This document shows, one piece after another, positions 31,097 to 39,011 of a stretch of DNA of 64,000 bases. A program made the position numbers and the translations under genes. Position 1 is the first letter of the stretch. Each line of letters opens with the position of its first letter. A model generated the notes under the pieces. That model was given only the letters and a program-made list of their open reading frames with translations, had not been told where the DNA came from and searched no databases. The DNA is taken from the NCBI RefSeq assembly GCF_029626035.1, contig NZ_JARUBE010000003.1, positions 4,898,001 to 4,962,000 of the forward strand, in the 5' to 3' direction. This DNA is from Micromonospora sp. WMMD980. Its GTDB lineage: Bacteria > Actinomycetota > Actinomycetes > Mycobacteriales > Micromonosporaceae.

Positions 31097-33910
31097 TCAC
31101 TCGGCTTTGGTGGCGGCCTTTCCCGGCGCTGCCTTTCTCGCCGGGGGCTTCGCCGCCGTCGTCTTTTTGGCCGCCGTCGTCTTCTTGGCCGCCGTCGTCT
31201 TCTTGGCCGCCGTCGTCTTCTTGGCCGCCGTCGTCTTCTTGGCGGGAGCGGCCTTCTTCTTCGGGGCCGGCCCCTTCGCCCGCTTCTCGGCGAGCATCTC
31301 CGACGCTTCTTCCAGCGTCAGCGCCTCCGGCGTCTGCGCGCGCCGCAGCGACGCGTTGAACTCCCCGTCCGTGACGTACGGACCGAAGCGCCCATCCTTG
31401 ATCACCAGCGGCTTCTCGGTGAGCGGGTCGACGCCCATCTCCCGCAGCGGCGGAGCGGCGGCCCGGCGCTGGCGCGTCTTCGGCGCGGCCAGCAGCGCCA
31501 GCGCCTCGTCCAGCGTGACGGTGAACATCTTGTCTTCCGAGTCCAGCGAGCGGAACTCGTCACCGCGCTTGACGTACGGGCCGTAGCGGCCGTTGTTGGC
31601 GAACACCTCGACGCCGTCCGGCGCCACCCCCACCAGCCGGGGCAGGCTGAGCAGCCGCAACGCCTGCGCCAGGGTGAGGTCGTCCGGCGACTGCGACCGC
31701 AGCAGCGACGACTTCCGCTCGCCGCTGGCCACGTACGGGCCGAAGCGGCCGGACTTGAGCAGGATCGGCTCACCGGTCGACGGGTCGTCGCCGAGCTTGC
31801 GCTCGCCGCCGCCGCCGAGGAACAGCTCGTGCACCTTTTCCGGGGTCAGCTCGTCGGGAGCCAGGCCCTCCGGGATCGGCGCGCGGTCGCCCGGCGAGCC
31901 GCCCTCCTCACCCTCACCCGAGCCCGCAACGGCGCCCGGAACCGCCCGTTGCAGGTAGGGCCCGTACCGGCCGACCCGGACGACGACCTCGCGGCCCTCG
32001 TCGTCGGTGTGCAGCGGGATCGAGTTGACGCTGCGCGCGTCGATCTCGCTGAGGTTCTCGGTGACCAGCTTCTTCAGCCCGCCGGCGTGCGCGATGGCCT
32101 GGTCGCCGGTGCCGTTGGCGCTGCCGAAGTAGAAGGAGGTGAGGAAGTCGACGGCCGCGTGGTCGCCGCCGGCGATCTCGTCCAGCTCGTTCTCCATGCT
32201 GGCGGTGAAGTCGTAGTCGATCAGGCGCGGGTAGTGCCGCTCCATCAGCCCGATCACGGCGAACGCCAGGAACGTCGGGATCATCGCCTGACCGCGCTTG
32301 TTGACGTAGCCCCGGTCCTGGATCGTCTGCATGATCGACGCGTACGTGGAGGGACGCCCGATGCCCAGCTCTTCCAGCGCCTTGACCAGCGAGGCCTCGG
32401 TGTAGCGCGACGGCGGCTGGGTGTGGTGGCCCTGCGCGGCCAGCTCGTCGGCGGTCAGCGGCTGGTCCTTGACCAGCGTGGGCAGCCGCCGCTCGGCGTC
32501 CTCGGCCTCGGCGTTCTCGTCGTCGCTCGACTCGACGTAGGCGCGCAGGAGACCCGGGTCGGTGATGGTCTTGCCGGTGGCGCCGAAGTCGGCCTCCTCC
32601 TGCGCCGACGAGACGGCCCGGATCCGCACCGACACGCTGGAGCCGACCGCGTCGGTCATCTGCGAGGCGATGGTGCGCCGCCAGATCAGCTCGTAGAGCT
32701 TGAACTCCTCGCCGGAGAGTTCCTTGGCCACGTCGCCCGGGGTGCGGAAGTTGTCCCCGGCCGGGCGGATCGCCTCGTGCGCCTCCTGCGCGTTCTTCAC
32801 CTTGCCGGTGTAGCGGCGCGGCTCCGGCGGCACGCTGCGCTCGCCGTACAGCTCGACGATCTGCCGGCGGGCCGCGGCGATCGCGGTCTCCGACAGGTTC
32901 ACCGAGTCGGTACGCATGTACGTGATGTAGCCGTTCTCGTAGAGCCGCTGCGCGGTACGCATCGTCTGCTGCGACGAGAACCGCAGCTTGCGGGCCGCCT
33001 CCTGCTGGAGCGTGGAGGTGATGAACGGCGCGTACGGGCGGCGGCGGTAGGGCTTCTCCTCGACCCGGGTGACCGTGAACGGCCGGTCCGCCAGGCGGGC
33101 GGCGAGCCCTCGGGCGCCGCCCTCGTCGAGGTGCACGACGCCCGAGCCGGCGCGGACGCGCCCGGTGGTCGGCTCGAAGTCCTTGCCGGTGGCGATCCGG
33201 TCGCCGTTCAGCGCGACGAGCGTGGCGTGGAACGTGCGCGGGCCCTCGCCCGGCTTCGCCACCGCCAGGGTGGCCAGGATGTCCCAGTACTCCGCGGTGC
33301 GGAACGCCATCCGCTGGCGCTCCCGCTCGACCACGATCCGGGTCGCCACGGACTGCACCCGGCCCGCCGAGAGCTTCGGCATGACCTTCTTCCACAGCAC
33401 CGGGGAGACCTCGTAGCCGTAGAGCCGGTCGAGGATGCGCCGCGCCTCCTGGGCGTCGACCAGGTCGCGGTCGATCTCCCGGGGGTTGGCCACCGCGGCC
33501 TGGATGGCCGGCTTGGTGATCTCGTGGAAGACCATCCGCTTGACCGGCACCTTGGGCTTGAGCGTCTCGACCAGGTGCCAGGCGATCGCCTCGCCCTCGC
33601 GGTCCTCATCCGTGGCCAGGAAGATCTCGTCGACCTCCTTGGCCAGCTTCACCAGCTTGTTGATCTGCTGACGGCGGTCGGCGGAGACCACGTAGAGCGC
33701 GTGGAAGCCGTTGTCGACGTCGACGCCGAGGCGCGCCCACGGCTCACCCTTGTACTTGGCCGGCACGTCGGCGGCGTTGCGGGGCAGGTCCCGGACGTGG
33801 CCGAAGCTGGCCTCCACGACGTACCCCGGGCCGAGGTAGCCCGAGATCGTCTTGGCCTTCGCCGGTGACTCGACGATGACCAGACGGGTGGTTCCAGCGT
33901 TGCTCGGCAC
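31097..33910 (-). CDS. topA: DNA topoisomerase I (type IA)
   Basis: A 937-residue enzyme that relaxes negative supercoils. TOPRIM domain at the N-terminus (RLVIVESPAKAKTISGYLG, then ATDEDREGEAIAWHL), the core including EITKPAIQAA, the active-site tyrosine in ITYMRTDSVNLS (Tyr331) and GRPSTYASIMQTIQDRGYV. The C-terminus has several actinobacterial FGPYV-type repeats instead of zinc fingers (GRFGPYVASGE, GRYGPYVKRGDE, GRFGPYVTDGE) and then a Lys/Ala/Thr-rich tail. GTG at 33910 is chosen because GGGGAGA lies just upstream and the family N-terminus follows; the frame is open for another 69 codons. The gap to capA downstream is only 50 bases. Confidence 0.96.
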   Translation of the reverse strand: MPSNAGTTRLVIVESPAKAKTISGYLGPGYVVEASFGHVRDLPRNAADVPAKYKGEPWARLGVDVDNGFHALYVVSADRRQQINKLVKLAKEVDEIFLATDEDREGEAIAWHLVETLKPKVPVKRMVFHEITKPAIQAAVANPREIDRDLVDAQEARRILDRLYGYEVSPVLWKKVMPKLSAGRVQSVATRIVVERERQRMAFRTAEYWDILATLAVAKPGEGPRTFHATLVALNGDRIATGKDFEPTTGRVRAGSGVVHLDEGGARGLAARLADRPFTVTRVEEKPYRRRPYAPFITSTLQQEAARKLRFSSQQTMRTAQRLYENGYITYMRTDSVNLSETAIAAARRQIVELYGERSVPPEPRRYTGKVKNAQEAHEAIRPAGDNFRTPGDVAKELSGEEFKLYELIWRRTIASQMTDAVGSSVSVRIRAVSSAQEEADFGATGKTITDPGLLRAYVESSDDENAEAEDAERRLPTLVKDQPLTADELAAQGHHTQPPSRYTEASLVKALEELGIGRPSTYASIMQTIQDRGYVNKRGQAMIPTFLAFAVIGLMERHYPRLIDYDFTASMENELDEIAGGDHAAVDFLTSFYFGSANGTGDQAIAHAGGLKKLVTENLSEIDARSVNSIPLHTDDEGREVVVRVGRYGPYLQRAVPGAVAGSGEGEEGGSPGDRAPIPEGLAPDELTPEKVHELFLGGGGERKLGDDPSTGEPILLKSGRFGPYVASGERKSSLLRSQSPDDLTLAQALRLLSLPRLVGVAPDGVEVFANNGRYGPYVKRGDEFRSLDSEDKMFTVTLDEALALLAAPKTRQRRAAAPPLREMGVDPLTEKPLVIKDGRFGPYVTDGEFNASLRRAQTPEALTLEEASEMLAEKRAKGPAPKKKAAPAKKTTAAKKTTAAKKTTAAKKTTAAKKTTAAKPPARKAAPGKAATKAE
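31152..31241 (-). repeat. 18-base tandem repeat in the topA 3' end
   Basis: About five copies of an 18-base unit encode AKKTTA repeats in the basic TopA tail. Such lysine tails in actinobacterial TopA bind DNA and aid processivity. Copy number is likely to vary between strains. Confidence 0.85.
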
Positions 33911-34223
33911 GTCTCTCCCCGACCTCACTCCTACGCCATGCCCGCTTCGGGCCGTGTTGCAGCACCCGGACCACCGCTGGCCCGGACGGTCCAACGTAAC
34001 GCGCCGTCCACGTTCCGGGTTTCGTGGGCGGCAAACGGGCCGCTCCCCGGCGACCGCCGGCCGAACCCTGCCGGACGGCGCCACCGTACACCGTGGGTAG
34101 GGCGCCGAGCGGGTCACTGTGACGATCGCACACCCCCCGGCGGAGGTGACGCCGGTCGTTTCCTGCGCGGAACCGCCGGAGCGGGTGTCCGTGATCGGAC
34201 AGCCGGCGGAGTTGTGCGACCGG
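33911..34223. other. Intergenic region upstream of topA
   Basis: These 313 bases should contain the topA promoter. I see no gene, no strong hairpin and no clear -35/-10 pair. Confidence 0.4.
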
Positions 34224-34823
34224 TCAGCCCGGCCAGTCGGCGGCCGGCGCGGCCGGGGGCCGTTCCCCCACCAGCTCGGCGAGCCGGGTCACCCGTCGCC
34301 CACCGATCCGGTACGCCGGCCCACCCTCGTCCGGCTCCACGAACGCGGCGGGCAGCCCCACCGCGGCCAGCGCGGCGCGTACCGCCGGCCAGCCCGCCTC
34401 GTCGGCCGGGCCGAGCCGGAGCCGGAACGCGCCCGGCTCGGCCGCCCCGGCCGCGGCGACCCAGAGCCGCAGCCGCCGCCCGTCCAGGTGGAACCGGGCC
34501 GGTGGCCGCTTCGCCGCGCCCCGCAGCCAGGCCCGCGCGAGCGGCGCAAGCGTGGTCGAGTACGCGGTGCGCACCCGGTGCCGGCCGTCCTCGGTCGGCT
34601 CCCAGCTCGCCGGCACCCCCCGGGCACGCAACTCCGCCACCAGCACGTGCACCCGCCAGGCCGCGTCCACCACCACCGAGAGCCGCGCCGTGCCGCCCAT
34701 CCGCACCACCTCCCCCGGCCCGGCGAGCAGGCCGGCGAGATCCGCCGGCGCGGGGTCCGCCGCCTCGGTGGAGAACAGCGAAGGCTGGCGGGCCGGGTTC
34801 TTCGCCGGCGGCGTCAGCGACAC
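34224..34823 (-). CDS. Conserved hypothetical protein (topA-neighbour family)
   Basis: A 199-residue soluble protein with no name I recognise. It starts SLTPPAKNPARQPSLF, has RLSVVVDAAWRVHVLVAELR, then ASWEPTEDGRHRVRTAYS and LAPLARAWLRGAAKRPPA. A similar protein lies next to topA in other actinobacteria (Rv3647c-like by position, from memory). The GTG at 34823 lies inside the last codons of the upstream lipoprotein gene (10-base overlap), so it is translationally coupled to it. Function unknown. Confidence 0.75.
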   Translation of the reverse strand: MSLTPPAKNPARQPSLFSTEAADPAPADLAGLLAGPGEVVRMGGTARLSVVVDAAWRVHVLVAELRARGVPASWEPTEDGRHRVRTAYSTTLAPLARAWLRGAAKRPPARFHLDGRRLRLWVAAAGAAEPGAFRLRLGPADEAGWPAVRAALAAVGLPAAFVEPDEGGPAYRIGGRRVTRLAELVGERPPAAPAADWPG

Positions 34824-35353
34824 TCCGGGACCTCGTCGAAGGCCTGTTTGAGCTCGGGTGAGTTGAGCCTGCCGGTGTCCAGCGCGCTCGCGTCGTACTC
34901 CTTGTTGAGCGTGTCCACGGCGGCGCGCACGCCGTCGTAGAACGGGCCGGCCTGGGCGGTGTCGAGCCCGTCGATGGTGCTCCGGGCCCGTCCGTAGGCG
35001 TCCCGCATCTTGCCCAGCGAGCCCTGGAACCCGGCCGACACCTCGGTGCCGCGCTCGACCTCGGGCACGCCCGCCTCCTCGACCTTGCGCCGAGCGGTCT
35101 CGCTGGCCTCCTCGGCGCCGGCGAAGAGCCGCACCAGGTTCTCCTTGGCCTGCGCCGGAGTGGTCTGCGCGGTCATCTGCTGCTGCGTGCTGCTGGTCAG
35201 CTTGGAGATCTCCGCGCGCCACGGGCTGAGCGCCTGGCAGACCGAGGCGGCCCAGGCGCGCGGGCTGGGGCCGCCGCAGCCCGCGACGACGAGGACCAGC
35301 GTGGCCAGGACCACCGTGAGCTTTCCGGCGGTTGCCGCCCGGCACGTACGCAT
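34814..35353 (-). CDS. Putative lipoprotein with helical body
   Basis: A 179-residue protein. Signal peptide with lipobox VVAGCGG (Cys about residue 26), then an almost entirely helical mature part with Gln/Glu/Lys-rich coiled segments (STQQQMTAQTTPAQAKENLV, EASETARRKVEEAG). No known family. The ATG at 35353 is preferred over an ATG 12 codons upstream because it puts the basic residues and hydrophobic core at the expected positions. It lies downstream of hppA on the same strand behind a hairpin, and overlaps the following gene by 10 bases. Confidence 0.75.
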   Translation of the reverse strand: MRTCRAATAGKLTVVLATLVLVVAGCGGPSPRAWAASVCQALSPWRAEISKLTSSTQQQMTAQTTPAQAKENLVRLFAGAEEASETARRKVEEAGVPEVERGTEVSAGFQGSLGKMRDAYGRARSTIDGLDTAQAGPFYDGVRAAVDTLNKEYDASALDTGRLNSPELKQAFDEVPECR

Positions 35354-35405
35354 GCGTTGCAGCGTACGACCTCCGGGTGGAACTGCCACCGGTCAGGTTT
35401 GGCGC

Positions 35406-35438
35406 GGTTCCCGGCCGGCCGGCGGCCGACCGGGAACC
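35406..35438 (-). terminator. Terminator-like hairpin after hppA
   Basis: GGTTCCCGG and its complement pair as 9-base arms with a 15-base G/C-rich loop that may extend the stem. It lies directly after the hppA stop on the complementary strand. Confidence 0.5.
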
Positions 35439-35449
35439 ATCGGGTGAGA

Positions 35450-37798
35450 TCAGGCGTTGACCGTCTCCGGGCGCTGGTCCGGAGTGCCGGCACCGGTGTC
35501 CGAGTCGTCCATCGCCACACCCTTGCGCTTGCTGAACACCACGGCCGCCACGATGATCAGCGCGGCCACCACGGCGATGGTGATCCGCAGCGGGGTGTTC
35601 CGGTCGTCGCCCACGCTCCAGGCCACCACGGCCGGCGCGATCAACAGCGAGACCAGGTTCATCACCTTGATCAGCGGGTTGATCGCCGGGCCGGCGGTGT
35701 CCTTGAACGGGTCGCCGACGGTGTCGCCGATGACGGTCGCGGAGTGCGACTCGGAGCCCTTGCCGCCGTACGCGCCGTCCTCGACCAGCTTCTTGGCGTT
35801 GTCCCAGGCGCCGCCGGAGTTGGCCAGGAAGACCGCCATCAGTGTGCCCGCGCCGATCGCGCCGGCCAGATAGGAGGCGAGCGCGCCCGGGCCGAGCCCG
35901 AAGCCGACCGCGATCGGCGCCAGGATGGCCAGCAGGCCGGGGGTCATCAGCTCACGCTGCGCGTCCCGGGTGCAGATGTCGACGACCTTGCCGTACTCGG
36001 GCCGCTGGGTGCGGTCCATGATGCCGGGCAGCTCGCGGAACTGCCGGCGTACCTCCATCACCACGGCGCCGGCCGAGCGGGAGACCGCGTTGATGGCCAG
36101 ACCGGAGAAGAGGAACACCACCGCGGCACCGATGATCAGGCCGACCAGGTTGCGCGGGTTGGCCACGTTCAGCGCGTTGAGGATCTCGGTGCCGACGTCG
36201 CCCACGCCGGCGTCGGAGTACGACGAGCGCAGTGTGTCGGTGTACGAGCCGAACAGCGCGGTCGCCGCCAGCACCGCGGTGGCGATCGCGATGCCCTTGG
36301 TGATCGCCTTGGTGGTGTTGCCGACCGCGTCCAGCTCGGTGAGCGTCCGCGCGCCGTGCTCGTCGATGTCGCCGGACATCTCCGCCACGCCCTGCGCGTT
36401 GTCCGAGATCGGGCCGAACGTGTCCATCGCGACGATGACGCCGACGGTGGTGAGCAGGCCGGTACCGGCCAGCGCGACCGCGAACAGCGACAGCGTGATC
36501 GAGCTGCCGCCGAGCAGGAACGCGCCGAACACGCCGGCGCCGATCAGCAGCGCCGAGTAGACCGCCGACTCCAGGCCGATGCTGATGCCGGCCAGGATGA
36601 CGGTGGCGGCGCCGGTCTGCGAGCTCTTGCCGATGTCCTGCACCGGGCGGCGGTTGGTCTCGGTGAAGTAGCCGGTGAGCGCCTGGATCGCGGCGGCCAG
36701 CACGATGCCGATCACGACCGCGCCGATGGCCACCAGCCGCGGGTTGCGGTCCACGTCGGTCAGCCCGCCCTCCAGCTCACCGAAGGTGGCCGGCAGGTAG
36801 GCGAACGCGGCGATCGCCACCAGCACCGCGGAGATCACCGCGGAGAGGTAGAAGGCCCGGTTGATCGCGGTGAGGCCGCTGCGGTCGCTGGTGCGCAGCC
36901 GGGTGATGAACACGCCGACGATCGCGACCAGCACGCCGATGGTGGAGATGATCAGCGGGAAGACCAGGCCGTCCTCGCCGAACGCGGCGCGGCCCAGGAT
37001 CAGCGCGGCGACCAGCGTGACCGCGTACGACTCGAAGAGGTCGGCGGCCATGCCGGCGCAGTCACCGACGTTGTCGCCCACGTTGTCGGCGATGGTGGCG
37101 GCGTTGCGCGGGTCGTCCTCCGGGATGCCCTGCTCGACCTTGCCGACCAGGTCGGCGCCGACGTCGGCGGCCTTGGTGAAGATGCCGCCGCCGACCCGCA
37201 TGAACATGGCGAGCAGCGCGGCGCCGAAGCCGAAGCCCTCCAGCACGGTCGGCGCGTCACCCTTGAACAGGATGACCACGAGCGCCGCGCCGAAGAGGCC
37301 GAGGCCGACGGTGAGGAAGCCGACCACGCCGCCGGTGCGGAAGGCGATCTTCATGGCGCCCTCGCGTCCGCCTTCGCGCTCGCGCGCGGCGGCGGCGACC
37401 CGCAGGTTGGCGCGGGTGGCCAGCCACATGCCGGCACCACCGATGAACGCGCTGAACAGCGCACCCACCACGAAGAACGCCGAGCGGCCGATCTTCACCA
37501 GCGTCTGGTTGCCGTCGGTGTCGTGCACCGGCAGCAGGAACAGCAGCACGACGGCGATCACCACGAAGATCGCCAGGGTGCGGAACTGCCGCAGCAGGTA
37601 CGCCGACGCGCCCTCCTGCACCGCCCCGGAAATCTCCTGCATGTTGGTGGTTCCCGTACCGGCCGCCAGGACCGCCCTGGTGAGGGCGGCCGCGAAGACG
37701 AGGGCCACCAGCGCGATGACCGCGGCGATGACGACGTACGTCACGTTGGCTCCGGTAAGGGACAGTGCGCCGCCGTCGGCGGCCAAGGTCCCGGACAT
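35450..37798 (-). CDS. hppA: Membrane-bound proton-translocating pyrophosphatase
   Basis: A 782-residue polytopic membrane protein of about 16 helices that couples pyrophosphate hydrolysis to proton pumping. The family motif DVGADLVGKVEQGIPEDD is present, followed by NAATIADNVGDNVGDCAG. GNTTKAITKG carries Lys where potassium-dependent enzymes have Ala, which marks the K+-independent, proton-pumping class. The C-terminus has NSGGAWDNAKKLVEDG, GSESHSATVIGDTVGDPFKD and a hydrophilic tail. The ATG at 37798 has a perfect AGGAGG 7 bases upstream. No partner genes are needed. Confidence 0.95.
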   Translation of the reverse strand: MSGTLAADGGALSLTGANVTYVVIAAVIALVALVFAAALTRAVLAAGTGTTNMQEISGAVQEGASAYLLRQFRTLAIFVVIAVVLLFLLPVHDTDGNQTLVKIGRSAFFVVGALFSAFIGGAGMWLATRANLRVAAAAREREGGREGAMKIAFRTGGVVGFLTVGLGLFGAALVVILFKGDAPTVLEGFGFGAALLAMFMRVGGGIFTKAADVGADLVGKVEQGIPEDDPRNAATIADNVGDNVGDCAGMAADLFESYAVTLVAALILGRAAFGEDGLVFPLIISTIGVLVAIVGVFITRLRTSDRSGLTAINRAFYLSAVISAVLVAIAAFAYLPATFGELEGGLTDVDRNPRLVAIGAVVIGIVLAAAIQALTGYFTETNRRPVQDIGKSSQTGAATVILAGISIGLESAVYSALLIGAGVFGAFLLGGSSITLSLFAVALAGTGLLTTVGVIVAMDTFGPISDNAQGVAEMSGDIDEHGARTLTELDAVGNTTKAITKGIAIATAVLAATALFGSYTDTLRSSYSDAGVGDVGTEILNALNVANPRNLVGLIIGAAVVFLFSGLAINAVSRSAGAVVMEVRRQFRELPGIMDRTQRPEYGKVVDICTRDAQRELMTPGLLAILAPIAVGFGLGPGALASYLAGAIGAGTLMAVFLANSGGAWDNAKKLVEDGAYGGKGSESHSATVIGDTVGDPFKDTAGPAINPLIKVMNLVSLLIAPAVVAWSVGDDRNTPLRITIAVVAALIIVAAVVFSKRKGVAMDDSDTGAGTPDQRPETVNA

Positions 37799-38045
37799 CT
37801 GTGTCCTCCTGTACCGAACACTCGCGCCGGCTCGTGGAGACGCACGGCCGACGCCTGGATGCGAACTCGCCAGCGCGCGCCATCCACCCGTTCCCGCTGG
37901 CTGCGGGCAGCGATCACGTGCTGACAACCCGGGTACTGTAGCCCTCCGGCGTGGTGAGGGTCACACCGAGGGGGCACCGTGTCTCGATGATCTTCGTAAC
38001 TGTGTTATGCGAGGAAATCTGATATATAGGGCGGTCGACGCGACG
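37799..38045. other. hppA upstream region
   Basis: No gene. It contains an A/T-rich patch (tgatatatag near 38022) unusual for this window that may be part of a promoter, but I cannot assign direction with confidence. Confidence 0.35.
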
Positions 38046-38076
38046 AGGCCGCGCTCCCCGACGGGGAACGCGGCCT
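38046..38076 (-). terminator. Hairpin terminator after the anti-sigma kinase gene
   Basis: Fourteen-base arms (one mismatch) around a GAC loop, 16 bases beyond the stop of the ATPase-fold gene on the complementary strand. There is no T-run, as is usual in high-GC actinobacteria. Confidence 0.6.
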
Positions 38077-38091
38077 GCGGAAAAGAACGGG

Positions 38092-38529
38092 TCAGGCGCG
38101 GCCGGCCGGCCAGGCCATCCGGACCTCGGTGCCGACACCCTCGTCGACCGGGCGGACCTGGAGGTCCTCCACGAAACCGGCGAGCAGGGCGAAGCCCACG
38201 CCGGTGGTGAGCGCGTCCTCGCTGAGCGACTCCTTCGCCAGCTCGTCCGGGCCGAGCGCGGCCAAGCCGAGGCCCGCCTCGATCGGGGCCCGGTCCACCA
38301 CCCGCACCGTGTACGGCCCGCCGTCGGACATCTCCACGTACACCGGCTCCGCCAGCCCGTACTGCCGGTGCAGCGCGACCGCCCGGGTGCACGCCTCACC
38401 GATGGCCAGGCGCACCTCGTCGAGCAGGTCCTCGCGCACCCCGGCCCGCCGGGCCACCGCGACCCCGACCAGCCGGGCGGTGCGGACGTGGACCGGGGCC
38501 GGCGAGAAGGAGAGCTTGACGGTGGCCAT
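38092..38529 (-). CDS. RsbW/SpoIIAB-like anti-sigma factor (HATPase_c fold)
   Basis: A 145-residue GHKL-type ATP-binding protein. The N-box region is DEVRLAIGEACTRAVALHR (conserved Glu, with Arg/Ala-Val replacing the usual Asn-Ala), then YTVRVVDRAP and GVGFALLAGFVEDLQVRPVD in the G-box region. Such proteins bind sigma factors or phosphorylate STAS antagonists. The residue expected as the N-box Asn reads as Arg (CTRAV against the usual CxNAV), so ATP/Mg coordination may be altered. The ATG at 38529 shares its A with the TGA of the STAS gene. No sigma factor gene is adjacent, so its target lies elsewhere. Confidence 0.8.
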   Translation of the reverse strand: MATVKLSFSPAPVHVRTARLVGVAVARRAGVREDLLDEVRLAIGEACTRAVALHRQYGLAEPVYVEMSDGGPYTVRVVDRAPIEAGLGLAALGPDELAKESLSEDALTTGVGFALLAGFVEDLQVRPVDEGVGTEVRMAWPAGRA

Positions 38530-38879
38530 CACGCGCCGGTGGAGTCGGCGGCGATGGCCGCGTCGACCGTCGGGTGCAGCGGGAAGACCTGGTCCAGGGC
38601 GGTGATCCGGAAGATCTTGAGCAGCGGCTCCTTGTCGCAGACCAGGGCGAAGGAGCCGCCGGCCGACCGCAGCCGCTTGAGCGCGCCGACGAGCACGCCC
38701 AGCCCGGTCGAGTCGAGGAAGTCCACCCGGCCCAGGTCCACCACCACGTGGCGGGCCCCGCCGTCGATCAGCTCGATGAGCCGTTCCCGCAGGCGGGGGG
38801 CGGTGTAGACATCCACCTCACCGCCGACGGAGAGCACCGTGTGCTCCCCCACGGCGTGGGTCGCCAGCGACAGCTCCAT
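38529..38879 (-). CDS. STAS-domain anti-sigma factor antagonist
   Basis: A 116-residue single STAS domain of the SpoIIAA/RsbV type: [40 protein letters not shown] with the likely phosphorylation site Ser57, and the closing helix region. Phosphorylation by the cognate kinase would switch off its ability to sequester the anti-sigma factor. The ATG at 38879 has GAGGAGGGG just upstream. First gene of a two-gene operon with the ATPase-fold protein, which is its expected partner. Confidence 0.9.
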   Translation of the reverse strand: MELSLATHAVGEHTVLSVGGEVDVYTAPRLRERLIELIDGGARHVVVDLGRVDFLDSTGLGVLVGALKRLRSAGGSFALVCDKEPLLKIFRITALDQVFPLHPTVDAAIAADSTGA

Positions 38880-39011
38880 CGGCCCCTCCTCGGTAAACTC
38901 TCCTGGGCATCTAACCATCCCCCGGGCGACCGCTTCGGGTCACCGGTCTGCCCTCCCCATACCCCCACCCTGCGGTTCCCAATTCCGAACACCAGTGCGA
39001 GAGTGCAGGAC

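Noticed and set aside
31152..31241. Regular 18-base repeats that could suggest a CRISPR array
   Set aside because: No spacers; the repeat unit is in-frame and encodes the lysine-rich TopA tail. No CRISPR array was seen elsewhere in the window.
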